Positions 53,385-64,000 are shown, counted from the first letter of the stretch. The stretch: 64,000 nucleotides of DNA from Plectosphaerella cucumerina (GCA_020746995.1 JAGPXD010000007.1:248001-312000), one strand, 5' to 3'. The notes: generated from the sequence alone by a model not told the origin. Numbers and translations: made by a program.

Positions 53385-56091
53385 CTACCGCGCAAACACC
53401 TTGACCATTCCGTCACCGCCGCCGCTGACGACCCACTTGCCGTCCTGGCTCCAGACGACGGAGCACACGCCTTCGCCACGCATGATGCGGTGACTCGTGA
53501 TCTCCTGCGTGCAGGATCGCTTTTCGAGGCTCCAGAACCGGAGACTGGCGTCGTGGCCGGCGCTGACGAGCTCCTGGCCGTCGGGGCTTAAGGACAGACT
53601 CGAGATGGCCGCCGGGTGGGCGAGCATGTTGTATGTACATTGGCCTGGACAGGTTAGCTGTAGGGTCTTTGAGACGGGTATATGCTTGCTCTTACCGCTG
53701 TTGGCATCGAAGAACCGAACGAATCGATCCTCGTGTCCAGAGATGATAACGCCCTCAACGCCCGAGCCGGCCATGGAGCGACCACCACCAGTAGGCCCTC
53801 CTGTTGTCGTTGCGTCCTCTTCCGACAGGCTGCCGGCATGCTGGCCTTGGTCCAGACCAACGGTCGTAGCCACGACGGCGTTGACAGCAGTGTTTACCGA
53901 GCCGTCGTACGTCTCGAGACTGTCCATGGTGCCAATTTGCTCGCCGGACCGGGTGTCGTAGACGATGATAGATGCGTCCGAGTATGACACAACAAAGGAC
54001 TCTCCCGAGGGGCTGAGGGGCGAGATGCATGTTGGCGTAGCCGTAGATCCTTCGGGTCGTGAGATGCTGTGGACAAGTGTGTGGTTGAACGGAGAGTTGG
54101 AGGCCATGGTCGGCTGAGGCGAGTTGGGGAACGCGCTGCCCGAGCTCATCGAGTTGCCACGGACCCTTCCTCTGGCTCCCGGGGGACCACCCCTTGTCGC
54201 GCCAGGTTGTGGCGACGTGAGCTGGGGGGGTGCGCTGACTGCCCAGAGCTTCACGGTGCCGTCGGCGCCGCCCGAGATGACGAGGATCCTGTCCGGGGTG
54301 CCGTATGCGCTCGATTGTCCAAACACGGAGCCGAGGGTTGCGGGCAGGACGCAGATGGCCCAGACAGCATCAGTGTGCCCATCGAGCGTAGCCTTGGGGT
54401 CAACACGGCCGCGTTCCCATACCCTGATGGTAGCGTCCTGTCCACCGGAGAAGATCCAACCGTCGCCCTGGGCCCGGCCGCCGGTAGAGAAGTTGGGCGA
54501 GGGCCACCACGAGGTCAGGCAGAGCACGGCGCCCGAGTGGCCGCGGTGGGTGAAGTTTGCCATGACATCAAGGTCGGAGGCTGCGTTACCCATAGGGCTG
54601 TCGAATCTCGGAATGTGGAAGCGCTTGATCATGCCGTCGTCACCGGCGGTGCAGATTTCTGGTTCTCCAGGACTACCGCCGCCAGAGAAGATGACCGTCC
54701 GCACCGTGTTAAGGTGGCCACGAAGGCCGAAGCGTAACCTGAAGTTGCCGCCGTCGACTTTTTGCGACAGTGACGACAGGGAGAGCTCGTGCTCAGCGCT
54801 CCGGCGTCTCGACATGGAACCCTTCCTCCGATGCGAGTTGGGCGCTCTCGTAGGTGATTTCGGCGGGTTCTCGGCGTTGGGGAAGACATCTGTATCGGGG
54901 CGCGTGGAGATGGCCGTCTGAGGTGTGGCCGCCGGGGGGTTTGATTCGGAGAGTGCGCCCTCGGGGAACTCCCAGCCATCCAGCTGCGGCGCGGGTCGCC
55001 TGGCGCCCACATCTTCAGGAGCTTCGGGAGCCTCGACGGACTCGATAGTGTGGTTGGGTCGGCTGTCGTCAGCCTGACGTCCCGAGATGGGCTGAGGCCA
55101 TTCGTTTCCAGCTGCGTAGATGACGGGAGGGTGATCGAGTTCGGATGACACAGGGGGTGCGGGTGGGGGAGGGGGGACCTCGCCCTGCTTGATGTGATAT
55201 GAGGTAGGTTGACTCCTCTGCATAGGAGGGGCCGCGTGCCGGTTCATCTCACGAATGTGGTTCTGTTGGTTGTTCTGGCGAAGAGGAGGTGGGAAGCTCG
55301 ACTCCATGGGCTGCTGTTGTTGACCAGGGTGCATCGGATAGCTCTCGATCCCGGCCAGATCGTCCATGACAGGCAACGGCGGGGACTCGCGAGGGGGTAG
55401 CGGGTTGGCGGGCGTGACCATGAGGTAGGAGAACTCGGCCTGGCACTGGTCGAGGAATGCCTTGAGGTCGGCCCGCTGGGGCTCGTCGTCGCCCTTGCCC
55501 AGGTCGTCGTCGTTTTCTTCCGAGTCCTTTTGAGATGCTGTATGGCGCGCAAAGTCAGCAATGGTCTCTCTAGACAAAAACAGGAGGCGGGGCTCACATC
55601 GCAGCTTCTCTTGGATCTGGAGCGCGCGGTCCTTCTCGCGCTTGGCGGGTCTCTCGTCAATGTCGGAGGCGTTGCCAGTGCCCTTGAGCAGGGCGTGCTG
55701 GTGCGAGACCTTCTTCTCGAGAATGCCGACGTATCGCCTGAGGGCCTTTTGGGTTGCGTCGGCCCTCCTGGCCTGGCCCTCGAGGGCAGCTATCCTGCCC
55801 TTCATCTCCTGGCGCTCAATCTCCCACGAGTTTCGGTCGCGTTCATGGCGGTGCCATTCGGTCTGGAGGAAGCGCATGACACCTGCAAGAGGCCGTGATT
55901 GTCAGTCATGAAACCACCTAGATGGCGATGCAAGAGGGGGAATGCAGAGACGTACCCTGCAATGTGTACTCGGTGGCATGGGGCTGGTTCGAGCCGTTCC
56001 CCGGCACCATGCCGCCCATCTCACCGCCAGGACCTCCCATCATGCCGTTTCCTGGATTGCCCCCCACGCCTGAGTTTGTCTGCCAGCTCAT
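53385..56091 (-). CDS. pro11: Striatin (PRO11/HAM-3 type), STRIPAK scaffold
   Basis: Four minus-strand exons, 56091-55956, 55882-55598, 55537-53696 and 53644-53385, with introns of 73, 60 and 51 bases, give 840 residues. The last two introns are multiples of three without stops, so the frame reads through; splice sites (GTGAGC...TACAG; GTAAGA, GCTAACC branch, TCCAG) support removing them. The Gly/Met/Asn-rich start leads to [20 protein letters not shown], the striatin signature, then a coiled coil (KGRIAALEGQARRADATQK, about 62-90). A Pro/Gln-rich linker precedes WD repeats from about 405 (LRGHLNTVRTVIF, HRGHSGAVLCLTSW, LDGHTDAVWAICVL, ISGGADGTVKLWAV, VSAGHDASLRFWSL, VSGGGDGMVKVFAR). In Sordaria and Neurospora striatin is required for cell fusion and fruiting-body development. 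Confidence 0.94.
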
Positions 56092-57534
56092 ACACACGGT
56101 CGTGGGCTAGCTCGCCAGCCGGCCTCGCGTGTCTGCGGCGACCCAGCGGGATCCGGAGGGTCGGAGACGAGGAGGTTTGCGCGTTGGAAAGCTTGCGTTG
56201 CTGTCCTGAAGGGTCACTGTGGCTGCGACGTCGGAGGTGCGTGCGAATGCGCCAAAATAAAGATGCGCCGTCGGAGGCGGGCGTCGGTAGGATCGAGTGA
56301 GCGAGGAGCTCGTCGCTGGCTTTGCGAAGGAGTGTGTGTCGGGTTGAGCGTGCGAGCTCTGGTTGGGGTTGAAAGTCGGTGGTCGGGCAGGGCAGAACAG
56401 CACTCGAGTTGGACTGGGATTGCCAGAGGTGTGCAATTGGCGCCAGGGTTCCGTCGCTCCAGAAAAGGCAATGTACCTCGAACGCGTCAGGCCGGTGGTC
56501 AAAACAGAGCGATGCGAGGGCAGAGAACACGCAAAAAGCGGTAGAATAAATGCACCAAAAGGGAGTGTTGGATACAAGTAAAATATTTTTGGCGGGCAAT
56601 ATGGCACTCTAGAGGTTCGGCGCACGCATTGGAGGGAGCAGCAGAAGAGGCTCCGGGATTCGTGACCAGGCCTGGCCTTGCTTCAGGTTTGCACTACCCA
56701 AATGCGCAGTGGTACCAAACGGAGGTCGGGTGCCAGTGTGATGCTGCGGCGGCGGCGGGCGGCGGTTGACAGCTTTTCGACCAGCACCTTCCTTGCCCTT
56801 GGGCTCCTTCTCCTGCAGTGGTGCTTGCCAGTGCTCCTGCAGCTAGCTGCTGGGCCGCCAACCACAGGCCACCTTTCGAGCTGCACCTTTGCCTCGACGT
56901 CTGAAGCGAGGCTGGGGTTGGTCGAATTATGAGATGTGGCCAGTGCGTCAGCTAGTCGCCGTTTCCCAGGGCGGCCTAGCGCGGGTGTGTCGCCCCTTTT
57001 CTCGACTGCCCGCTTCGAGCTATCTGTCAGTGTCTTCGGCAGTGGTTCACGCATCGGATGTCAAGTCGGTGGCGGTAGACCACTGCAATCAGTTTTCTGC
57101 CTTTATTGCCTCGATCTTCCAGCTCAGAAAATAGCCACTCCTCTTCTACCTCGAGCAGGCCTAGTCACATTCATCTTGTCTCTTCGTTCCTTCTTGACAA
57201 CAGGAGACATCTCCCGAAGCTTGAACAAAACGAACTGCGGCGTGCTTTGACATGTTTATCATGTTTCATGCGTATCTTATTAAAACTGCGTAGGTTCTAT
57301 GTTTGGTAGACCCATGGCGGGTGGCCCTTGACAACTCGATCCCTCCGACCCAACTCCCTCATCATGAGCAACAAGTTGTCTTGCGATCCAAACGCCAAAA
57401 CAAACCCTACACCAGCGTTGATATCGTGGCCCAGCTCAGATAGTGCCCTTGCGCCATTCTTTCTTTTCCACGTCCCAATAATGACTATTCGCCCAGGTCA
57501 GCAACATTTCGCCCACCAAGTTTACACCATCGAC
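56092..57534. other. Intergenic, about 1.4 kb, striatin promoter
   Basis: Upstream of striatin and downstream of the LicD gene, both minus. Minus ORFs at 56021-56599 and 56107-56625 overlap the striatin start and look like translated leader. No other feature. Confidence 0.5.
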
Positions 57535-58302
57535 TTACCCTTGCCAGGCCATGGCCACTATGCTCTTCGACCCATACTCCTCAGTCAGGATACGCTCAAA
57601 ATTGTACGGTATCGTCGCCGGTGTCCCCTCGAACTCGCTCTGGCGCATCGGGAACAGGTCCGTCGTCCGGTAGCGGTGCCAGTTCCTGCAGGCCCAGATG
57701 CCTGGCTTATCGGGCAGCTCACGCTCCGCCAACCCCGTGATGTCGACGTATGCGCCGTTGGCCAGGTCGATCCATCGGGCATCAATCACATTGAGCCCGT
57801 CGCCGCGATCCTTCTCGATGTGGTGCGGGTTGATGTCGAGGAGGTACCGACTTGTCTTCTCGTTGCCGCCGGCGTCCGTCCACTTGTAGTCGTGCTCGGT
57901 GCGGTTCAGGTGTTGGCCCACCCACGTCAGTGTCGAAGTCGCCATCTGGACGTCCAGGTCATAGTCCCACGGCATGATCCTTCCATTCCACCACCAACCC
58001 AGCAGCGTTCCGTGCGCTAGCCACGTTTCGATGTTGTTCTGGCTGCATGTGATCAAGTATGAACGGATCAGGTTGCGCAGTACGATGCGGTGGTCGTCGT
58101 AGCCGAGCTCCTCGGTGAAGAAGCGTGAGTCGTAGTGCGTCCGTGCCTCATTGCCGCCGGGCTCGTTGAAGTATTTCCCCTTGTGTCCGACATCGACCCT
58201 CTTGACCAGCTCCGGGCCGGGCCGTTGATATGGATGCGGGTGGGCAGAAGCACCTGACCAAAACAGGTGACAGCAGAGGGAAATCACTATGGAGGGTCGC
58301 AT
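57535..58302 (-). CDS. Secreted LicD-domain protein (Mnn4/FKTN-like)
   Basis: A single exon; I start at ATG 58302 (255 residues) because the frame's earlier start is TTG. The N-terminus RPSIVISLCCHLFWSGASA is a signal peptide with a likely cleavage after ASA, followed by a possible Kex2 site (ELVKR). The LicD core follows: THYDSRFFTEELGYDDHRI, ETWLAHGTLLGWWWNGRI and MPWDYDLDVQM, whose acidic DxD-type cluster is the expected metal/nucleotide-sugar site, then YLLDINPHHIEKDRGDG, DARWIDLANGAYVDITGL and FPMRQSEFEGTPATIPYNFE. NRTE gives one N-glycosylation site. Fungal members resemble the catalytic part of Mnn4, linked to mannosyl-phosphate transfer in the Golgi or cell wall; donor and acceptor are not known for this form. 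Confidence 0.85.
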   Translation of the reverse strand: MRPSIVISLCCHLFWSGASAHPHPYQRPGPELVKRVDVGHKGKYFNEPGGNEARTHYDSRFFTEELGYDDHRIVLRNLIRSYLITCSQNNIETWLAHGTLLGWWWNGRIMPWDYDLDVQMATSTLTWVGQHLNRTEHDYKWTDAGGNEKTSRYLLDINPHHIEKDRGDGLNVIDARWIDLANGAYVDITGLAERELPDKPGIWACRNWHRYRTTDLFPMRQSEFEGTPATIPYNFERILTEEYGSKSIVAMAWQG

Positions 58303-60141
58303 GCTGGGTTTCAAGGCAATGGCATGAAGGTGAGCCGAGGATTCTTGGTCGTCGAGGTAGTGCGCCGAAGGAATCGTCTCTCCTTTGCGACGGAGGTGGG
58401 GGAGTCAGTCGTCGTCGCGTAGAGAACTGTAACAGCTGCGCGAGGGACCAAAATACTGTCGTCAAACTCGGAGTCGCAGGAAAAAATATCTAGGTAAGGA
58501 CTGTAGGTATGTGATAGCAGTAAAGACAGTAAGAACGGCGCACCAGGTTGAAGAGACAGATACGAGAAGAACGACGAGGTGTCAGGAGGTCAGAAGGAGG
58601 CCAAGACGGCTGGGCGCAGAGGGGTGAATACCCAGCCAGCGGAAAGGCAAACCGCCCTTCATGCTCGGCGTTCCTGGCAACGCGCGTTTCTCACGTCACA
58701 GAAGTCGATGGCGCCAAGACGGGCAAGGAACTGGAAAACCGGGGTAAAGTCTTCGGTCGTGTGCGTGAGCATCTGATATTGCAGGGGATAGCTTATTCCC
58801 CGGCCTTGCTTCCTGGGACTGAGGAGCCTCACATGGTATGGCGACCACCTCCGGCACGCCTTTGATGCCGTTGCCATCATGGTCGTCTCGGGTGGGAATG
58901 AGGAACCCGAGCGCATCTCCTGTACCGAGGGAGCCGGGGCGCCCCTTTCCTGGAATGCCCAGCGCATCCCGCCGCAAAGGCTGAGCTGGAGGCTCGGCAT
59001 CGTCCACTGGAGGCAAGGAGGATGTTGCCGTCCAAGGCTGGGCACGCGGAATGGACGAGTAGGGGGCGCCCGATGTCCAAGGGGTCGGGCGGGAGCGGGG
59101 CCCGGCGTGGGCCAGGACCACTGCTCGTGTGCCTGCCTTCCCTCCGCGTCGTCAACAACCAGGGCACATGGAAATGACGGAGGAGCATCGGGCCGTGTGG
59201 GATTCCGCATGCCGCAGTGGTGAGTTGCTGGCTCGAGCCAAGACGCACAAAGGTCGGCAGTATCTGCGCTGTTGGGTTGGTGATCGGGAGCCTTGGCGCT
59301 GACCATCACGTGCTTACGTGGCAGCAGGGACTTTCGAACTTCCTGTATCTTGGCCTCAAGGATTGTCCATATTGAATAAAGAAACTCGAGTTGTAGATGT
59401 GAAGCAATTGGGAAGTTGTGGCCACCGCAGACCCTGACATGGTCGACTCAGTTGACGTCGTGGGGGCCAACTCTGTTTCCAACACAAGATGATACCTCTT
59501 GAGAATCAATCCTCCTTTGAGGAAGTCTTGGTCTCCCACCAGGTGGTGAGTATGCGTTTATTGGCATGAGAACATGACTCTGGAGAGGGACAGGAGGAGA
59601 TATTCCCTATGAGAAGACATGCGTCACTATTCCAGGCACGTTGGTAGGCAGTCGCCGTCATGTAGTGTCGCTTAGCTAGATGCTGCTATCTCTATGTTTC
59701 TGGCGAGACACTCATGGTATGATGTGTCCGACTGACTTCAGAAGCCTGGATCCAAGCCTGCTTGCAGCTGGCCATCTTGCATGAACATGTCGTCCAGTTT
59801 CCGGGGTACGACGTCAGCTCGTCTGTCTACCTCCATCGAGACACAAGCCCATGCGCGTTGGAGTGGACTTGGGGGTTCCTCTGCAATGAGATCCAGCTAG
59901 TGAGTCGGGGAAAAAAAGTCGAAGTGGTAAGTCAGCTTCCATGTTCCCGTCATATCATCCCCATCACCAAGTGCGCCTGCTACCTTCTCCTCTATCTCAG
60001 ACTACGTCTTCATACAGCCACCAGCATGGTAAATCGTGCATCATCAACCATAATCATATTGACCGGGATATCACAGACCCAAACGCCAGAATGCCAGCTC
60101 CCACCAAATGCATGTCGTTGATACAGTTTTCCCCACCAGGC
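58303..60141. other. Intergenic, about 1.8 kb
   Basis: Upstream of the LicD gene and downstream of the small membrane-protein gene (both minus). Overlapping minus ORFs at 58659-59309 and 58696-59121 are the longest; one contains DDHDGNGIKG, resembling a Ca-binding loop, but there is no start, domain or splice context to support a gene. Confidence 0.5.
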
Positions 60142-60667
60142 TCAGAGCCGTATGTTGATGTCAAGACACTCTATTCTCCAATCCCTCCTCCCCAGAAGGC
60201 TCCTGAGCCACTCGATGCCGAGACCGGTCCACTCCTGCCTCTTCTTCGCGAGCTCGTCGGCGGCCGCGCTGGCCAGGGCGCTGGCTGTCGAGTTGATGAC
60301 TTCGACCGTGGCGTTCAGCGCAAACGTCGTGTCATTGGCGCCTAAGTCTGGTATCGGGGCGACGGGTGCCCGCGACTCGAACCAATTGCTGTTGAAGTCG
60401 AAGAAGCATCTGTCGGACCAGTTGCAGGACGTGAGGAAGAGGATGATGAGCAGAAAGCTGCAGTAGACGCAAGGCCGGTTGAGGAAGTATGTGCAGACGA
60501 AGAAGAGGAAGATGAAGGCCGGCGAGGCATTTGTCGGGATGAAGAGTAGAGGTAGCCAGCTACGGGAAGAGGCCAGATCAGTACGGTGTGTGCGACACGA
60601 CGCTCCCGAGACCTCTCGGAGGGATGGGAAGGGAGGGGCAGAGTACAAACCTGCGGAGGCAGAACAT
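60142..60667 (-). CDS. Small predicted membrane protein, 144 residues, unknown function
   Basis: A 17-base first exon (60667-60651, MFCLR plus two bases) is joined across a 91-base intron (GTTTGT donor, CCCGTAG acceptor) to 60559-60142. The joined start is MFCLRS-WLPLLFIPTNA, and the next 40 residues are strongly hydrophobic (PAFIFLFFVCTYFL, VYCSFLLIILFLTSC), two membrane segments or a hairpin. After NWSDRCFFDFNSNWF, the rest is polar with three N-glycosylation sequons (NDT, NAT, NST) and an Ala/Arg helix LASAAADELAKKRQEW. The sequons would place that part in the lumen or outside. I do not recognise the family. The donor is unusual, but the frame agreement supports the model. Confidence 0.55.
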
Positions 60668-61645
60668 GGCGGGCAGGATCAAGACTGATGTCTTCTTCTG
60701 TGAAGAGTGTGCCAGGTGTTTGATAAGGACCGGGAGGAGGCGGGCCGGGGTTGTGCTGGGCTACCTGGGCTGCGTCCAGGTGTGGCACCTGTGATAGTGA
60801 GGCGGTCGCCTGTGTCTTGTGTGGGATGCGATGTTCCGGGTTGGGCACCACGAGTGCTGCCCACTTGACGAAGGCGCAGGCCTGATTCTCGTGAGGCGTA
60901 GATCCAAAGATACACAAGAAAGAACAGGCGACTTTTTCAGACAAGGAGAGGAAGCCTGGTTCTTTGATTGATGATACACAGAGCTGACAGAGTCAAACCT
61001 GACCCTTCCTGGATCATCGGCACCGAGAGTCGAGACAAGATGCAGTCGATACGATCTGGATGTGAGAAAGTGACTAATCAACCCACCCCCAGGAACTCCG
61101 GCTGCTGCACGTGCCTTCCAATCCCGCGCTGGTGAAGCTTGAACCTTCGCGTCCCACGCCTGCTCAACGCGCCGGAAGGGAGCTGTCTGACCGCCTTGCC
61201 ACCTGCAAGACGCACGGACCACCACATCCGCCCACATTTTCCCTTATTCTGGAGCGGCCGCCAGCCAATTGCCTCCGTCTACCGCCTGGCCTCGCTACCT
61301 TTACAGCGCACGACCCCCTGTTCCCTTCGCCAATTCTGCGGCCAGGGATTGCCCGATGATGAGCTGGCGCGGGTTGGGCTCCAGCGGGATTCTCTACCAA
61401 CCTCTCGTGGTCACCGATCCTCTAAAATTTACCCGTCTTCCTTCTTCCTCCTCCTCCTCCCACCACCCACCATCTCGCTCTCTCTGGGTGCAAAGAGAGA
61501 CCTCACGCCGCGCGTTTCCCCCTTGACGGAAGGGTTCCCGTCCAATTCATTCAACCCTTTCGTCGATTGTTATTCCTTCAACTTCCTCATTCCCACCGTC
61601 CGCCCGATCTGCGGCTCGCGATCCTTCCAGATCCCGTTCCCAGTC
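60668..61645. other. Divergent promoter region of the membrane protein and the WD40 gene
   Basis: About 1 kb. The right 250 bases are C/T-rich, as in the leader of a highly expressed fungal gene. CACGTG at 61108-61113. No gene seen. Confidence 0.5.
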
Positions 61646-64000
61646 ATGGATCACCTACCTCCCGCGCCCACGCCCCCCAGCGGCATGGCGCCCAACGCAA
61701 ATGCTGCACGCAGCAACAACCTGCTGAACCTCCTCAAGTTCAGCGGCGCTGGTCAGGCTGCCTCTGCTCAACAGGCACGCCAGGAGCCTTACCAGCACCA
61801 TCATCACCAGTCCTCCCAGCTGTCGCAGCAGGAGCACGAGGCATATCAATACCAGCAGTCCCAGCAGCATCGTCAGACTCAGCCTTATCATCACCAGGAG
61901 CATCGCTCCGAGCTTCCTGATGAGCCTGCCATGTCGATTCCCGCTCACATTCTGGCTCCTGCCCCCGCCGCGCAGGACCCCAGTGGTCTGCTTCGCGCTC
62001 TGATGGGTGGTGCTCACGAGGTCGACGAGGCCCCTTCTACTCAGAACCAGCCCGCCTCGACCTTCACTTCCACCGCCCCTTCCGAAGATACGCGAACCTA
62101 CCTGCTGAATCTCCTCAATCGCCCCAAGCCGAGCCAGGATGATCAGCCCCTCCTCTCCGAGTCGTCGCACCAGGGCAGCTACCAGACCCAGCATGCCGAG
62201 AACCACCACGATCGCAACGCGCATCATCTTCTCGACAACTCGTCTGGCCAGCCTCGCCACGGCAGCTTCGACTACGACCGCCGCAGCTATGAACAGCAGC
62301 AGAGCTCCCACCAGGGATCCTACAATCCCTACCCTCCCCACCTCGAGTCGGCTCCCACCAACTCGTACGGTGGCTACGGCAGCTACGATGCCCCTCAGCA
62401 GCAGTCGCAGAACCATACTCCCAAGTCTGGCTCTGCCACTCTGGTCACCCATGGTGGCCACTCGGCTGGCCAGTCTCCCGCCGCCGCCGCCCCTTCCTTC
62501 CTCATCCTGAAGAAGGCCCAGGAGTCTCCCGCCGGCTCGGCCCATGGCAGCGACCGCAAGAGCTTCGTCCAGGAGCGCAGCCCCCTCGCTAGCCCCGAGC
62601 ATCTGCGCCGCAAGATCCAGAGCTCTGCCTCCCCCGCCGAGCACATCCCCTACGCCACGCCTGGCTCGACTGTCTCTCACACCAGTGTTCCTTACACCGA
62701 GAAGCACAAGGATCGTGAGACCGTTTCCGACGCTGTCCACGACATCGCTGAAAAGGCGAGCCGTGAGGCCGAGGAGGCCGTTACTCGGGCCGAAGGCGAG
62801 AGCACTACACCGACCTACGCGAAGGATCTCAACGATATGAACTCCGCCCGTACCCAGGAGGAGTTCGACGAGAGCGCCCAGCACACCGCCCAGGCCATCA
62901 AGAAGGAGCTTGATCGCGACGAGAACAGTGGCCTTCTCGAGAGCATCCTCTCCCCCGAGGCTGCCAGCGAGGTCCACAAGATCGTCGACGATGTCGCCGG
63001 CGAGGGCGTTGCCGATAGCTGGGAGAGCGCTGATCAGGACGAGATTGTCGTCATTGAGGAGGAGGCTCCCGCCCCGGTCAAGGTTTACAACTTTCCCATG
63101 AAGCCTTGGATTTCCATCACCGTCCAGGAGACCACGGACCTGCCCCAGTTCCGCGACGAGAGTATTATGGATATCGCTCGTCTTAAGAAGGAGTTTGACC
63201 AGATCGACCGCAACCTCTACACGGCGACCGAAATCTACATGGTCTACGGCATGTCCAAGGCTGGCGGCCTTCGCGTCATCCGCCAGGACGACGGCAGGGA
63301 CGCTAAGATCTTCACCGACACCAAGGACCGCATCTTCAACGTCGCCGTCTCCGTCACCCCCAGCGACCATGCCGGCGTCCACCGCGAGGCTATCATCGGA
63401 ACCGGTATTAGCGGCACGGTCTACTGGGTGCAGATTCGCAATGGCGACAAGGACCACATCGAGGATCCCCATCCCGAGCAGTATGGCTTCGCCCTGCCCC
63501 CCATGTCGTCGCACGAGGGCGACGCTCCCGGCGGCGTGCTCAAGACCCGCGCCCGCTCGTCCACCATCCACCCCGAGTTCTTCGCCGTCGGCCGTGGAAA
63601 GTCGATCAACATCATCTGGCCCGAGTACATCATGCAGAACAACCTCTTCAAGCCCGGCCACGACCGCGTTGTCGACACCGAGCAGCTTGCCAAGCAGTGT
63701 TCGTTGAAAATCAACACTGGCAAGGCTGGAAAGGACTTCACCTTCAGCCAGGACGACTCGGTCATTGTCTCGCTGGACAAGTCCGGCCGCATCAAGTTCT
63801 GGGACGTCCGCGAGCTCACCGCCGCCAAGGAAGGCGGCAACCCCCGCGCCCCGACGCCCCTCCACACCTCTCTCGAGGTCAAGGAGCCTCTGTTGACCCT
63901 GACGAGTACGCCGGAAGGCGAAAAGGCCTGGCCAACGTCGGTCCTCCTCGTGGACAAGCTTCGCCCCTACCAGAAGCGTTGCGCCCTGCGATACATGATC
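61646..64000 (+). CDS. Large WD40 protein, EDC4/Pdc1-like P-body scaffold (partial, runs off the window)
   Basis: From ATG 61646 the frame is open for 785 codons to the last base of the window, with no stop. Residues 1-350 are disordered and rich in Gln, His, Ser and Pro. They contain short leucine helices NNLLNLLKF (about 24-32), GLLRALMGG and TYLLNLLNRPKP (about 152-163), resembling the helical leucine-rich motifs that bind Edc3 in decapping factors. A charged helical stretch near 365-450 (ASREAEEAVTRAEGE, EFDESAQHTAQAIKKELD) follows. From about 480 the sequence turns globular (PMKPWISITVQE, GTVYWVQIRNG, NIIWPEYIMQNNLF) and reaches a WD-like blade SVIVSLDKSGRIKFWDV. I infer the fungal EDC4/Pdc1 family from WD region plus leucine motifs; other WD scaffolds remain possible. 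A 736-codon antisense ORF is a shadow. Confidence 0.7.
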   Translation, partial: MDHLPPAPTPPSGMAPNANAARSNNLLNLLKFSGAGQAASAQQARQEPYQHHHHQSSQLSQQEHEAYQYQQSQQHRQTQPYHHQEHRSELPDEPAMSIPAHILAPAPAAQDPSGLLRALMGGAHEVDEAPSTQNQPASTFTSTAPSEDTRTYLLNLLNRPKPSQDDQPLLSESSHQGSYQTQHAENHHDRNAHHLLDNSSGQPRHGSFDYDRRSYEQQQSSHQGSYNPYPPHLESAPTNSYGGYGSYDAPQQQSQNHTPKSGSATLVTHGGHSAGQSPAAAAPSFLILKKAQESPAGSAHGSDRKSFVQERSPLASPEHLRRKIQSSASPAEHIPYATPGSTVSHTSVPYTEKHKDRETVSDAVHDIAEKASREAEEAVTRAEGESTTPTYAKDLNDMNSARTQEEFDESAQHTAQAIKKELDRDENSGLLESILSPEAASEVHKIVDDVAGEGVADSWESADQDEIVVIEEEAPAPVKVYNFPMKPWISITVQETTDLPQFRDESIMDIARLKKEFDQIDRNLYTATEIYMVYGMSKAGGLRVIRQDDGRDAKIFTDTKDRIFNVAVSVTPSDHAGVHREAIIGTGISGTVYWVQIRNGDKDHIEDPHPEQYGFALPPMSSHEGDAPGGVLKTRARSSTIHPEFFAVGRGKSINIIWPEYIMQNNLFKPGHDRVVDTEQLAKQCSLKINTGKAGKDFTFSQDDSVIVSLDKSGRIKFWDVRELTAAKEGGNPRAPTPLHTSLEVKEPLLTLTSTPEGEKAWPTSVLLVDKLRPYQKRCALRYMI

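Noticed and set aside
58659..59309. Overlapping minus ORFs, one with a DDHDGNGIKG calcium-loop-like string
   Set aside because: A single short motif in a frame with no clear start, domain or splicing partner; likely chance.

Overview
The window is nuclear DNA of a filamentous ascomycete, most likely a Sordariomycete. It is GC-rich, the genes carry few and short introns (about 47 to 117 bases, GTRNGT donors, CTAAC/CTGAC branch sites, YAG acceptors), and the gene set is typical of filamentous fungi: a striatin of the PRO11/HAM-3 type, a full-length LTE1-type RasGEF, DGK1 and a stomatin-family protein. Nothing visible fixes the genus. I rebuilt spliced gene models by hand; most real genes here are split across reading frames.

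Layout. 0-6.7 kb: the 5' end of an Arg/Ser-rich protein, a phosphotransferase-family gene that needs a frameshift or an unrecognised intron, an SDR lacking the usual catalytic lysine, and two conserved fungal proteins of unknown function. 8.2-9 kb: a KxDL-type (BLOC-1-like) gene, then about 5 kb without a recognisable gene. 14-27.4 kb: DGK1 and SPB4 (divergent), a stomatin-family gene, a LENG1/CIR_N gene and SEC18. 27.4-31.7 kb: a second gene-poor stretch ending in the leader of LTE1. 31.7-56.1 kb: a dense housekeeping block with LTE1, RPS0, mitoribosomal uS15m, VMA6, NOP58, APC10/DOC1, TAF10, mitoribosomal uS19m (RSM19), an intron-bearing tRNA-Ser(AGA), PHO88/SND3, a tRNA-like Pol III candidate, RAD14/XPA and striatin. 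57.5-64 kb: a small secreted LicD-domain protein, a small membrane protein and the first 785 codons of a large WD40/EDC4-like protein that is open through the right edge.

The genes do not form a biosynthetic or defence cluster. The only functional grouping is by growth-related expression: cytosolic ribosome (RPS0), mitochondrial ribosome (uS15m, uS19m), ribosome assembly (NOP58, SPB4), ER and vesicle traffic (SEC18, PHO88, VMA6, DGK1) and basal transcription (TAF10), several in divergent pairs with short shared promoters. The two mitoribosomal genes share an identical 11-base promoter element containing CACGTG.

The best candidates for something undescribed are a possible Pol III transcript at 51,328-51,430 (perfect A and B boxes, tRNA-like spacing, unpaired acceptor stem, 3' hairpin ending in T4) and a spliced upstream ORF in the LTE1 leader. 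All assignments come from reading the sequence; no database search was run.
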